DNA of 64,000 nucleotides, from assembly GCF_036013645.1 (NCBI RefSeq), contig NZ_CP107869.1, forward strand, positions 620,001-684,000. Reading direction: 5' to 3'. Source of the DNA: Streptomyces sp. NBC_00490 (lineage in GTDB: Bacteria; Actinomycetota; Actinomycetes; Streptomycetales; Streptomycetaceae). Position 1 is the first letter of the stretch, and each line of letters begins with the position of its first letter. Positions 1 to 8,868 of this stretch are shown here, one piece after another. The translations under genes and the position numbers were made by a program. The notes beneath the pieces were generated by a model, which saw only the letters and a program-made list of their open reading frames with translations, was not told where the DNA came from and did no database searches.

Positions 1-3000
1 TCCTGGGTGGAGATCCAGTCCAGGCTGACCACCCGCACCGGACGCGCCGCGGACGCAGGCTCGCCGGCCTTGCGCACCATCAGGGTGCGCTCCACCCGGT
101 AGAGCGCGACGGGGTGGTTGCGGACGCGGCCGGTGGTCTTGCGGGCAGCGTCGGTGCCGAGGTAATGGCCGCGCCCGGAGCTGAGGTCCGCGCGGACGAG
201 CGGCCCGCCCTGGAGACGTACGTCGGTCTCCGGGCCGACGAGGGTGTGGTTGGGGCCGGCGGTGACCTGGACACCGAAGCGCGTGTCGCGGACATGGCCG
301 CGCTCGTTCTGGTACGTCGTCTGGGTCAGGTCGCGCAGCTCCGCCTTGACCGACTCGGCGACCAGGGTGGCCCGGTGCGGGATCGACCGCTCGACGACGA
401 GGTGCCCCAGCGGGTGCTGACCGCTCCCCCGCGTGAGCTCAGGTCCGCTGACCGGTCCGGAGAACCGGCCGAACAGGGCGAGCAGCCGCCCCGGACGGAC
501 GTACGAGATCAGGGTGCGGTGCGCCGAACTGCCGGGACGGGCGCCGGAGATGGCGAGCGCGATGTCCTCCGGCGGGTCCACCAGGTGCAGTCCGGTGGTG
601 TCGGTCATCCGCGCCTCGGTCCCGCCGGGGAAGGTGAGCGTCCGCGGCGCCCGCCGGGGTCCGTTGAACGGCACGGTGAGGTCGTCCGGCAGCCGCCAGC
701 TCAGTCCGTCCCGCAGGGCGAACCGGGCGGTGTGCACCTGGCTGCGCTGCCAGCGCGGGACCGTCGCGGGCGAGGTGTCCGCGCCCCTGGTCCTCGGCGC
801 CTCGGTGACGCGCTCCACTCGCACCCGGTAGTGGACGTCGTCCAGGTGCAGGTGCGAGCCCTCGTGGGCGCGGTGCTCGCTCTGGTGGTAGGCCTGGGTG
901 CCCAAGGAGTAGTCGGTTCGGCGGGTCCAGCCCAGCGAAACGCCGATCTTCAGCAGCCAGTTGAGCGGCGGGCCCATGCTCAGCGCGGCGGCGATCCGGC
1001 GTCCGTGGCCGACGCTGCGCCCGCCGCCCGTACCGGCCTGGCCGCGCCGCATGGTGTCCAGCCGTGTCGTGCCGCCGTTCACGTCGGAGAAGCGTTCCCA
1101 GCGGTGGTACGGGATGGCCTCGACGGTCATCTCGTGGCCGACGCCGGACGCTTCCCGGCCCACGAAACGTGCGCCGCGCGGGGCGGTGAAGGCGCCGGGT
1201 TGTTCGGTCAGCAGGCGCAGCAGTTCCGCCTCGTCGAACTGGTCGCGCAACTTCTTCGGCAGCTGCGAGAGGATCTCCTGGGCCACCTGCTCGGGCGAGC
1301 GCAGGGTGAGTACGCCGGGACCGGCGAAGAGGCCGGTCGGCCGGCTTGGACCGGTGGCGTCCGTGCGGGACTCGGGGCTGCCGTCGTCCGGATCCGGCTC
1401 GGCGCCCGGGTCGATGAGGACGGTGGGCAGCCGGCTGCCGTCCTCGAAGGTGACGGTGCGCGGTGCCGGGCCCGGCGGCCGGGCATCCGGCCCGGTCAGC
1501 AGGCGGGCCGGGCGATGCCGTTCGAGCTGCGTCTCCAGCGGCACCGGCTCGCCCCGGTCGGGGGTCTCGGCGTCCGGGCGGTCGAGGTCGGTGATCCCGC
1601 CCATGCCGCGCAGCCACTCGCCGAAGGGGTCGGAGCCCTCCGGTTCGTCGGTGGCACGGTCGGCGGGGGTCGTGGCGGGGTCCGGTGAGGGGGTGAGCGG
1701 GGCGGTGGCCGGGATCAGGGCGTCGTAGTGGTCAGCGCCGTTGTAGGCCAGGTGCAGGGTGCCGCCCCCGCCCGGGTGGAGGATGGTGACGAGGGTGCTG
1801 CCCGGTGCGTGCGGGTCGGACTGGATGAGGCGCAGATCGAGGTCGAGGGTGTGCGCGAGCGCCTGCGGGAGCACGTCGGCGAACGGAGAGGCCCACAGTC
1901 CGGCGTGTTCTGCGGCCGCGGCGATGAGCCCCTCGGTACCGAGCCGTCGTGCGTGGTCCGGGGTGGGCGCGATGTCGGCGAGCTGCGGATAGCCGCTGTC
2001 CCTCAGGATGCGCCGCCACCGGCGGGGGTCGCCGTCGTCGACGACCGCCTGCGCGATGCCGTTCCAGCGCTGGGTGATCCTGCTCTGCGCGTCGGGGTCG
2101 CGTACTCCGGCGAGCGCGGTCATCCGCAGGTCGTCCACCACGGCGAGCACCGGGTCCGGGGTGGCCTCCGCCGCCGCGGCGGCCAGTTCGGACCCGGTGA
2201 TCCGCTCACGCAGAAGTCCGCGCAGCCCGGCGACGTTCCGCGCCGCCCAGGCCGGCGGTACGTCCTGGCTACGCGCGCTGTCGAGCAGCGCCCGGAACAG
2301 GCAGTTCCCGTCGCCCGGGGTGTCCAGCCGTCTGAAGTTCCGGCCGTCCGCCCGAACGGCGTCCGTCGAGCCGGCTGTCGTGCCGCCGTCGCTGAACAGG
2401 GTCAGGTCTTCGGCGAAGCTCTCCGGGCGGCTCGGCGTGGGTGCCAGGTCGGGCCTGCGGCGGGCGAGTTCGATGGTGTCCTCGGCGTTCAGGCCCAGCT
2501 CGGACAGGGGCAGCGAGGTGCTGGAGAGCGACCAGGTGATCTGCGCCGAGGGCGCGTAGGTGAGCCCGCGCACGTCCTCCGGCGAGATGAGGGTGCTCGG
2601 CGCGAGCGCGGGCGGCGGCGGGGGCAGCAGGGCGTCGAGTGTGGTGTCGGGTCCGGCGGCGGAGCGCAACTCGGCTGCGGCGCGCAGGAATTCGGCGTAC
2701 TGCTCCGTCGTCGGCCCGCTCGCCGGGTCGACGGCGACGCCGGGCCGGTCGGTGACCATCCGGCGCAGCAGGTCCGGCGTCATCCGGCCGTCGCCGTAGC
2801 GGGCCGCGGTGTCCGGGCTGAGCCAGCGCAGACCGTCCACATACGTCAACCCGGCGAGCAACTCCTGGTTCTCCGGCTGCTGTTCGGCGTTCGCGCCGAG
2901 GGCGTCGCGCAGGGTGCGGATCTGCTGGAGGGTACGGGTCCGGGCGAAGGCGTCGGCCGGTCCCGGACCGGTGTGCAGACCGGCCTCGCGTGCCAGGCGG

Positions 3001-6000
3001 TCCAGCTCGGCGCCACCGGGCTCCGGGGTGAAAAGACGCCAGCGTCCCGGCCCGTCGCTGCCCTCGGTGAGTACCGCGCGAACCTCGCCGTCATGATCCC
3101 GGGCTGTCCCGACCTCGGTGGTCGGGGCGTACACCGGCCGTCCGGTCCGGTTCGCCACGTGCTGGGCCACCGGCAGCCCCGCCACCTGCGGCTGCTGCCC
3201 GGTCTCGCAGGAGAACAGCACCAGCGGCCGCTCCTGATCGCCGTCCTGGGCCCAGGACTTGAGGACCTCGCCGAGCTGCACGCCACTGACCTTCACGGCG
3301 GGGCGGGCCGCGTCGTCGGTGCCGAGCGTGACGGTGCGGGGGGTGCCGTGGCTCACGAAGTAGTCGGCGCCCCGCTCGGTACCGGAACCGGGGAGCGCGG
3401 TCGGCGGGCCGGTGAAGACCGTACGGGGGGTGGGCTGGGCCGTGCCGGTGCTCGGGTCCTGGTGAGCGGAGGTGGTGCGCACCCCGCGGAAGGTGTCCTG
3501 GCCGAGCAGCGCGCGACGGCCCGCGCTGTGCGCCGTACCGTCCTCGGCCGGGCTCTGCGAGATGGTCAGCGACTGTACGGCGCGCCCCGGTAGGGGCTTC
3601 ACGGCCGCCTCCGGCACCCAGCGCCGCAACTGCCCGACGGGCACCTGGTGGCCGTCCAGCGTCGTGACGACCGGCTCGCCCGCGGGGCGTGCGCGGCGGT
3701 TGGCGCCGCCGGTGTCGGTGTCTCCCCGTCCCGACTCCACGTGCAGATCCTGCGGACCGGTGTCCAGGGCACCGTTGGCGATCAGGGACCCGACCATCTC
3801 CTCCACCGAACGACCGCCCTGGAACAGGCCGTACATGTCGTTGGGCACGATCGGCCGGTAGCCCTGTTCCAGCAGCAGCTTGGGCAGCAGGATCTGGACG
3901 TTGGAGCGGAGGTTGCCGTCCTCGAAGGGGTGGATCACGTGGAGGGCACGGATCGTACGGGCGATCGAGGCGAGCTTCGCGGTGTCGTCGGCGTCGGGGG
4001 CGGCCACCCTCGCGTAGTGCTCCTGAAAGACAGAGTCGACGAGGCCGGGAGCCTCGTTCTTTCTGTAGTTGGTCGCCAGCGCCGGATTGCTGTGCAGGAA
4101 GCGCGTGAGGATGGTGGCCGGCTGCGGCCGGGGCAGGCCACCCTTCCAGTCGTGCGTGGTCATGTCGTAGACCAGGGCTCGCCCCCCGACCCGCTCATCG
4201 AAGATGTCGGGGGCCAGCGCGTCGCCGCGCAGCGGGAAGTGTGTCGGGCGGCCACCGGACCAGTCGAGAGAGCGTCCGAGACCGCTCGTCGCCAGACCGT
4301 GCATCGTCCGGTACGCCGACGAGTCCATCGGCGTCCCGACCGTCTCCGGATCAGCCAGGAACTGCGTGTAGGCCGCGACCATGCCTTGCTCGAAACCGGG
4401 TGAACGGTCGTGGTCGTAGTAGGAGCCCGGAGCATCCGGGAAGGCGGCCTGCGCGGCCTCGTGGTTCTTGGGATCGATGTACATCCGCCACCACTGGCTC
4501 CTGGGCAGGTAGTCGTGCAGCGTGGCCCGCCGGGCGTTCCCGGGCGCGACCCGCCCGCCCTCGCCATCCGCGGGCCGCACGACGATGCGCCCGGTCGACG
4601 GTGGTGGCACCAAGCCTGTCGCGGCGCCGTCCTGCCGGGCAGGCCCAGGCGGAGGCGTGCCGCCGTTCCCGGGACCGGGCCCTCCCCCGGGGCCGGAGAT
4701 CTCCCCCCCGGTCCCGGTGGTCTCGCCGCGGCCGGACTCCAGATGCACGTCGACGGCCGTCTCGGCCTCCTGGCGGGGGAAGCTTCCGCGTTCGGCAGTG
4801 GCCGTGGGGTCCGGGCTGACTTCGCTGCCGTGCGCCGGAGGCGTCGCACCCGGGTCCACCTCCGAGGACGTGGTGAGGGGCCGAGTCGCAGCGGAGACGA
4901 CCGGGGAGCTCTCGTTGTTCACGGCGCTCTCGGTGGCGGGACGCACCTGCGGGGCCGGACCCGTGCCCAGGGCAGCGGCGAGCGGCAGCAGCACGTCCGC
5001 GTCGGGGAACGCCGTGTCCGCGGTATCCGTGTTGCCGGTGGCGTCCGCGGTGCCGTCCGATGTCGTGACGGGCGGCGCGCCGGTGAGCGGACGGACGCGG
5101 ACCGGGGCGCCCGGCCCCTCGCGGGTCAGCTCGACCGCGGCGCGTACGGGCCGTCCCGCCCCGTCCGGAGCGACGGGCGGCCCGAGCACCACGGCGCCAT
5201 CGGTCCCGGCCGCGTCCAGCAGTCCGGCCGCGTCCCGTGTTCCCTCGCCCGGCGGCGGCACGTCCGAGACCACGATGGTCAGCGGCGGTACGGGGGCGGC
5301 TGTGGGGCTCCCGGAGAGGGCGGGCCCTGCCGTCACGTCGCTCGGACCGGTCGGGCCGCTGATGTCGCGCGCGCCGCTGCCCTCAGGTTGGTCGTCGGTG
5401 GCGGCGTACGAGCCGTTGGTGATCACCTTCGGCGGGGCCGTGGTGATCTCGGCGGCCGGGGCAGGCACGCTCTCGTCGGAACCCGTGGAGCCGTTGGCGT
5501 AGGGCGGGTTGGTGGTCGTGGGCGGATCAGTGCTCGCCGAAGAGCCGTCGCCGGACAAGGTCTGCGAAGCGTCGCCGGCCGAGGTCGGCGTCCCGTCCGC
5601 CGGGGCTGTGCCGTCCGGGGTCCGGGTGCCCTGGGGCCCACTGGTGGAGGGGGTCGAAGTGCCTCCGGCGGCGGGAGCGCCACCCGGGCGGGTGCCGGTG
5701 CCCGTGCCGGGCGCGGCTGAGGGGGTGGGGGCGTTGGAGGCGGTGGGGCCGCCGATCCCTTGCCCGGGAACCGCGGAGGGGCGGTCACTCTGCCCGGCTG
5801 TCTCGTCCGGAGAACTCCGGACGTCATTGTCCGGGGAGCCCGTGACCGGTGACTCGGAAGAGTTCTGGTGGTGGCTCTGCGAGGCGTCCCCGACCGGGTT
5901 CGGCGCAGACGTCCCCGGTGCGGCGCCCTCCCGGGCGATGTGCTCGGTCCGGCCGTCCTCACCGGGGTCCCCCGCGGAGTCGGCGGCGGAGGGCGCGGAG

Positions 6001-7775
6001 CCGGCCGTGGGGCCGTTGTCGAAGGCGGCCGGCGTGGCGGTGCGGGGGGCCTCCACTGTGATCGGCGTGCCGAAGCCGTCCAAGACGCGACGGACCTCGT
6101 CGGCGTCGCCCTGAACCGCCGGACCGTCCCCGGCGGGCACCACCCGCACCTCGGGCACCTGCGAGAGGCTGCCGTGCAGGTTGTCGCGGACGTCGATCTC
6201 CGCGTCTCCGGGCGGCTGGGCGCCGCGCAGGGCGGCGATGTCGTGCAGCGCCTGCTCGCGGACGTCGGCGGAGCCGTTGTGGACCTGCTGCCACAGGGTG
6301 TTCTCGGCGGCCGTCGCCGGCAGCGGGCCCGGGGAGTTCTGCGGAGGGTTCTGGAGGGTGTACGACGGCGGGCTGTCCGCTCCAGCGGACGGCGGGGACG
6401 TACGTGTGGAGTCGGCGCCGCCCGTGAGGTGGGTGTTCGAGGGACCGCCGACGCGGTCCGGGCCGTCGCCGCCCCGACTGCGAGAGGAGTCGGCGCTGTC
6501 CCGCGTGCCGGAGTCACCGCTGTCGCCCGTGTCACCGATGCCGGCGGAGACGGTGGGCGGCTGATTGCGCAACGTGTCGATGACGTGCCGCAGTTCGGCG
6601 CCACTGTTCAGGGCGGTGTCGGTGAGCGTGGCCTCGACCTGGCTGCTGATCCCCGCGCCGACGAAGGTGGACCAGCTGGTGGACCAGTCACCGTCGAAGG
6701 CGCCCTTGATCAGGATCTCCGCGAGTGCCTCGCCGGCGCCGGCGGCGAGGAAGTCGGACGTCCCCTTGAGCCCGTAGTGCCCGGCCAGCGCGCCCGGCCG
6801 GTCGGCGTTGTTGCGCAGGATCTGGTTGTTGCGCCACAGGTTCGGGTTGTTCCGGAAGGAGAGCGGGTTGTCCCGGAAGGTGAGCGGCGGGTTGTTCGTG
6901 ACGCCCGGGCCGTTCGCGTTGTGGCCGGGGTCCGGCCGGTCCTTCGGAGTGGGGCCGGGGTCGGGCTCCGGCCTGGGGCCGGGGCCGTTGTTCTTGAACT
7001 CGGGGTTCGGGGTGTTCTTCAGGTGGGGATCGGGCTTGAAGTCGAGGTCGGGCCCGTTCTTGAGAAAGTTGGTGTCGTAGCTCCTGACGATCTTCTTCGC
7101 GATGTCGTCGAAGACGCTGGTGAGGAAGCCCGCGGCGGCGCCGAAAGCGGCGGACTTCAGGATGTCGTTCCAGTCAAAGCCGTCGGGACGGCGGCCGTCC
7201 GGGGCGAAGTTCATCATCGCCAGCCGCACCGCGAAGGTGGTGAAGGCCTCGGCGAAGGCCTCGGTCAGCGAGGGCGCCAGGTGCAGCCGCTGGAGCAGGT
7301 GGGTGAGCATGGTGAGGATGAGGAACCGGCTGCGCAGCTTGGCCATCATGATCTGGCTGGCCGAGGCACCGCCGGTGAAGAAGGACATCGCCAGGTAGAT
7401 GGCGATCTCGATGAGCAGCCGGATGACCTCGGCGATGACCTGCCACTTGGACTCCATGATGTCCATGGACGTCTTGCGCCGGCCCTCGGCGATCTTGTCG
7501 AGCTGTTCGGCGAACTCGCGCAGGGAGTTCTTTCCGCCGTCGTCGATGAGCATGCCCATCGCCTTGGCGTACGACTTGGACAGGTCGTCCGGCATGACCT
7601 CGGCGATGTCATGCACCGACTTGTCGATCAGCGAGGACAGCCGGTCCACCTTGCGGCCCAGGCCGGAGTAGGGCCGACGGCTCTCGTAGGCGAGGTCCTC
7701 ATCGGCGTCGATGAGCTTTTCCCCGGTGAGGATGAAGATCATCGCATTGACCTCGGGCGATGCCTTGATGCTCAT
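1..7775 (-). CDS. Giant type VII-secreted polymorphic effector with Fic-like, His/Cys protease-like and OTU domains (3' end outside window)
   Basis: At least 2591 residues are encoded without a stop before the window edge. Residues 1-160 form a helical WXG100-like head with a hydrophobic stretch (about 100-160) typical of ESX-exported multidomain toxins. Pro/Gly/Ser/Thr-rich spacers follow. A Fic-like domain (about 1030-1340) carries HPFEDGN at 1282-1288. A protease-like domain shows FVSHG (His1476) and LFSCETG (Cys1523), resembling the 'lonely Cys' or caspase-like region of giant Streptomyces proteins. An OTU-type domain has DGNCLFRA (Asp1822, Cys1825) and a later HYDA (His2016). It is the last gene of a series of small ESX-type genes, so export through the adjacent EccB/C/D apparatus is inferred. 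The start is the ATG at 7775, whose ribosome-binding site is weak (AGGA). Domain calls rest on motifs read by eye. The C-terminal effector domain, if any, lies outside the window. Confidence 0.8.
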   Translation of the reverse strand, partial: MSIKASPEVNAMIFILTGEKLIDADEDLAYESRRPYSGLGRKVDRLSSLIDKSVHDIAEVMPDDLSKSYAKAMGMLIDDGGKNSLREFAEQLDKIAEGRRKTSMDIMESKWQVIAEVIRLLIEIAIYLAMSFFTGGASASQIMMAKLRSRFLILTMLTHLLQRLHLAPSLTEAFAEAFTTFAVRLAMMNFAPDGRRPDGFDWNDILKSAAFGAAAGFLTSVFDDIAKKIVRSYDTNFLKNGPDLDFKPDPHLKNTPNPEFKNNGPGPRPEPDPGPTPKDRPDPGHNANGPGVTNNPPLTFRDNPLSFRNNPNLWRNNQILRNNADRPGALAGHYGLKGTSDFLAAGAGEALAEILIKGAFDGDWSTSWSTFVGAGISSQVEATLTDTALNSGAELRHVIDTLRNQPPTVSAGIGDTGDSGDSGTRDSADSSRSRGGDGPDRVGGPSNTHLTGGADSTRTSPPSAGADSPPSYTLQNPPQNSPGPLPATAAENTLWQQVHNGSADVREQALHDIAALRGAQPPGDAEIDVRDNLHGSLSQVPEVRVVPAGDGPAVQGDADEVRRVLDGFGTPITVEAPRTATPAAFDNGPTAGSAPSAADSAGDPGEDGRTEHIAREGAAPGTSAPNPVGDASQSHHQNSSESPVTGSPDNDVRSSPDETAGQSDRPSAVPGQGIGGPTASNAPTPSAAPGTGTGTRPGGAPAAGGTSTPSTSGPQGTRTPDGTAPADGTPTSAGDASQTLSGDGSSASTDPPTTTNPPYANGSTGSDESVPAPAAEITTAPPKVITNGSYAATDDQPEGSGARDISGPTGPSDVTAGPALSGSPTAAPVPPLTIVVSDVPPPGEGTRDAAGLLDAAGTDGAVVLGPPVAPDGAGRPVRAAVELTREGPGAPVRVRPLTGAPPVTTSDGTADATGNTDTADTAFPDADVLLPLAAALGTGPAPQVRPATESAVNNESSPVVSAATRPLTTSSEVDPGATPPAHGSEVSPDPTATAERGSFPRQEAETAVDVHLESGRGETTGTGGEISGPGGGPGPGNGGTPPPGPARQDGAATGLVPPPSTGRIVVRPADGEGGRVAPGNARRATLHDYLPRSQWWRMYIDPKNHEAAQAAFPDAPGSYYDHDRSPGFEQGMVAAYTQFLADPETVGTPMDSSAYRTMHGLATSGLGRSLDWSGGRPTHFPLRGDALAPDIFDERVGGRALVYDMTTHDWKGGLPRPQPATILTRFLHSNPALATNYRKNEAPGLVDSVFQEHYARVAAPDADDTAKLASIARTIRALHVIHPFEDGNLRSNVQILLPKLLLEQGYRPIVPNDMYGLFQGGRSVEEMVGSLIANGALDTGPQDLHVESGRGDTDTGGANRRARPAGEPVVTTLDGHQVPVGQLRRWVPEAAVKPLPGRAVQSLTISQSPAEDGTAHSAGRRALLGQDTFRGVRTTSAHQDPSTGTAQPTPRTVFTGPPTALPGSGTERGADYFVSHGTPRTVTLGTDDAARPAVKVSGVQLGEVLKSWAQDGDQERPLVLFSCETGQQPQVAGLPVAQHVANRTGRPVYAPTTEVGTARDHDGEVRAVLTEGSDGPGRWRLFTPEPGGAELDRLAREAGLHTGPGPADAFARTRTLQQIRTLRDALGANAEQQPENQELLAGLTYVDGLRWLSPDTAARYGDGRMTPDLLRRMVTDRPGVAVDPASGPTTEQYAEFLRAAAELRSAAGPDTTLDALLPPPPPALAPSTLISPEDVRGLTYAPSAQITWSLSSTSLPLSELGLNAEDTIELARRRPDLAPTPSRPESFAEDLTLFSDGGTTAGSTDAVRADGRNFRRLDTPGDGNCLFRALLDSARSQDVPPAWAARNVAGLRGLLRERITGSELAAAAAEATPDPVLAVVDDLRMTALAGVRDPDAQSRITQRWNGIAQAVVDDGDPRRWRRILRDSGYPQLADIAPTPDHARRLGTEGLIAAAAEHAGLWASPFADVLPQALAHTLDLDLRLIQSDPHAPGSTLVTILHPGGGGTLHLAYNGADHYDALIPATAPLTPSPDPATTPADRATDEPEGSDPFGEWLRGMGGITDLDRPDAETPDRGEPVPLETQLERHRPARLLTGPDARPPGPAPRTVTFEDGSRLPTVLIDPGAEPDPDDGSPESRTDATGPSRPTGLFAGPGVLTLRSPEQVAQEILSQLPKKLRDQFDEAELLRLLTEQPGAFTAPRGARFVGREASGVGHEMTVEAIPYHRWERFSDVNGGTTRLDTMRRGQAGTGGGRSVGHGRRIAAALSMGPPLNWLLKIGVSLGWTRRTDYSLGTQAYHQSEHRAHEGSHLHLDDVHYRVRVERVTEAPRTRGADTSPATVPRWQRSQVHTARFALRDGLSWRLPDDLTVPFNGPRRAPRTLTFPGGTEARMTDTTGLHLVDPPEDIALAISGARPGSSAHRTLISYVRPGRLLALFGRFSGPVSGPELTRGSGQHPLGHLVVERSIPHRATLVAESVKAELRDLTQTTYQNERGHVRDTRFGVQVTAGPNHTLVGPETDVRLQGGPLVRADLSSGRGHYLGTDAARKTTGRVRNHPVALYRVERTLMVRKAGEPASAARPVRVVSLDWISTQ

Positions 7776-7856
7776 CGGGGGCCGTCCTGGGGGCCGCGCG
7801 GGCGTGCGGGAGCGGCCGCTCCTGATGTGGTGCGGGAGCGGCCGGCGGTGCGGAGG

Positions 7857-8231
7857 TCAGCGACGGCCATGCCCACCCGGACCGTCGCCGTTCAACCCAT
7901 CGGTCTCGATACGGCTGTTGACCCGCTCGACGTCCTCGATGTTGCGGTCGCGGGTGTCCTTCATCATGCGCACCTGGCTGACCGTGGCGTCGGTGATGCC
8001 CACGACCGCGTCGCGGATCGACATCATCGTCTCCTTGGTGGTCTGGCGCTCCTTCTGCTCCTGCGGCTTGGCCTTCTCGGCGAACTCGCCCTCCGTACCG
8101 GGCCAGGTGACCGTGGGAGCCAGGTCGTCGAGGAACTCCTCGGTGATGCTTCCGGCCAGGGTGCCGATCTCCTCCAACTGCCTGGCCAGGGCCTCGATAC
8201 GGTGGGGGTCGACGTAGTACCGCTGTCCCAT
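7857..8231 (-). CDS. Small ESX-locus helical protein (WXG100-superfamily-like)
   Basis: This protein of 124 residues begins MGQRYYVDPHRIEALARQ. It is predominantly helical, with an N-terminal half like the heads of type VII secretion substrates (helix, then WPGTEGEF near residue 44, then a second long helix). The C-terminus is basic and Gly-rich. Its ATG overlaps the TGA of the upstream YbaB-like gene by one base (TGATG), which implies translational coupling. GGGAGG lies about 5 nt before the start. It sits directly before the giant effector, so a partner or chaperone role for that protein's WXG-like head is a reasonable inference. An open reading frame extends upstream to 8768 but would run through the YbaB-like gene, so the internal start is preferred. 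Confidence 0.72.
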   Translation of the reverse strand: MGQRYYVDPHRIEALARQLEEIGTLAGSITEEFLDDLAPTVTWPGTEGEFAEKAKPQEQKERQTTKETMMSIRDAVVGITDATVSQVRMMKDTRDRNIEDVERVNSRIETDGLNGDGPGGHGRR

Positions 8232-8686
8232 CAGTCCTCCCCGTCCTCGCCGAGCGCGTCCCGCCAGGCGGGCGTGGCCCGGCTGTCGCGTGCCGTGTCC
8301 TCGGCGTCGTCGCGCAGCACCTCGGGGCCGAAGATCCGCTCCCAGTCCAGCTCGAAGCCCTTGAGCTCCGGCACGTTGCTGCTGGGTTCCGTGAAGGGCG
8401 CCATCGCCTTCATCACATGCCGGTTCATCTTCAGGCGTGCCGCATTGGCCGCTTCCAGGACACTGGCGGCCAGCTCCTGGGGGGACATGTCGCGGTACTT
8501 GTTCTCCAGGAACTCGATCCCGGACAACTCGCCCTGCGGTCCCACGGTGGCGCGGACCGCGCGATCGGAGGAGAGCACCGCGAACGACGCCTGCCGCAGC
8601 TCGCGTTCGGTGCGCGCGACCGCCTCCTGGGCAGCCTGGAGTTCGGCCATCGCCTTCTCGAGGCGTTTCTCCAGCGGTTCCGTCAC
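8231..8686 (-). CDS. YbaB/EbfC-like protein of the ESX locus
   Basis: This protein of 151 residues starts MTEPLEKRLEKAMAEL. It shows the YbaB/EbfC layout: an N-terminal amphipathic helix, a short beta segment (RATVGPQGELSGIEF) and a C-terminal helix (SPQELAASVLEAANAA). YbaB-like proteins (compare EspL in mycobacteria) recur in type VII secretion loci, where they are thought to act as small dimeric nucleoid- or chaperone-like factors. The GTG at 8686 is chosen because AGGAG lies 5 nt upstream. The GTG at 8692 would overlap that site. The acidic C-terminal tail (EDTARD, GEDGED) is an extension beyond the core. The gene is coupled to the next one downstream by a 1-nt overlap. Confidence 0.75.
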   Translation of the reverse strand: MTEPLEKRLEKAMAELQAAQEAVARTERELRQASFAVLSSDRAVRATVGPQGELSGIEFLENKYRDMSPQELAASVLEAANAARLKMNRHVMKAMAPFTEPSSNVPELKGFELDWERIFGPEVLRDDAEDTARDSRATPAWRDALGEDGED

Positions 8687-8868
8687 GCCCACTCCTGCCT
8701 TCCCCGTCGGTCGCTGCGTGCGTCCGGACGTGTGGTCCGTGCGCCCGTCCGTGCTTGCCGTCCGTCAACTGCCCTGCTGATCTTGCCCGGTGAGGTCCCC
8801 GCCGCGGAAGCCGGGACCGAGTGTGATGCGTCTCCGCGCGAGGGTGGGCGGCCGCGGCCGTACGGTGC

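Noticed and set aside
114..3593. Long plus-strand open frames of 524 and 621 codons at the left end
   Set aside because: They are antisense shadows of the giant minus-strand effector. Their products are low-complexity Arg/Gly/Val-rich without motifs, while the minus strand gives clear Fic, protease and OTU motifs.
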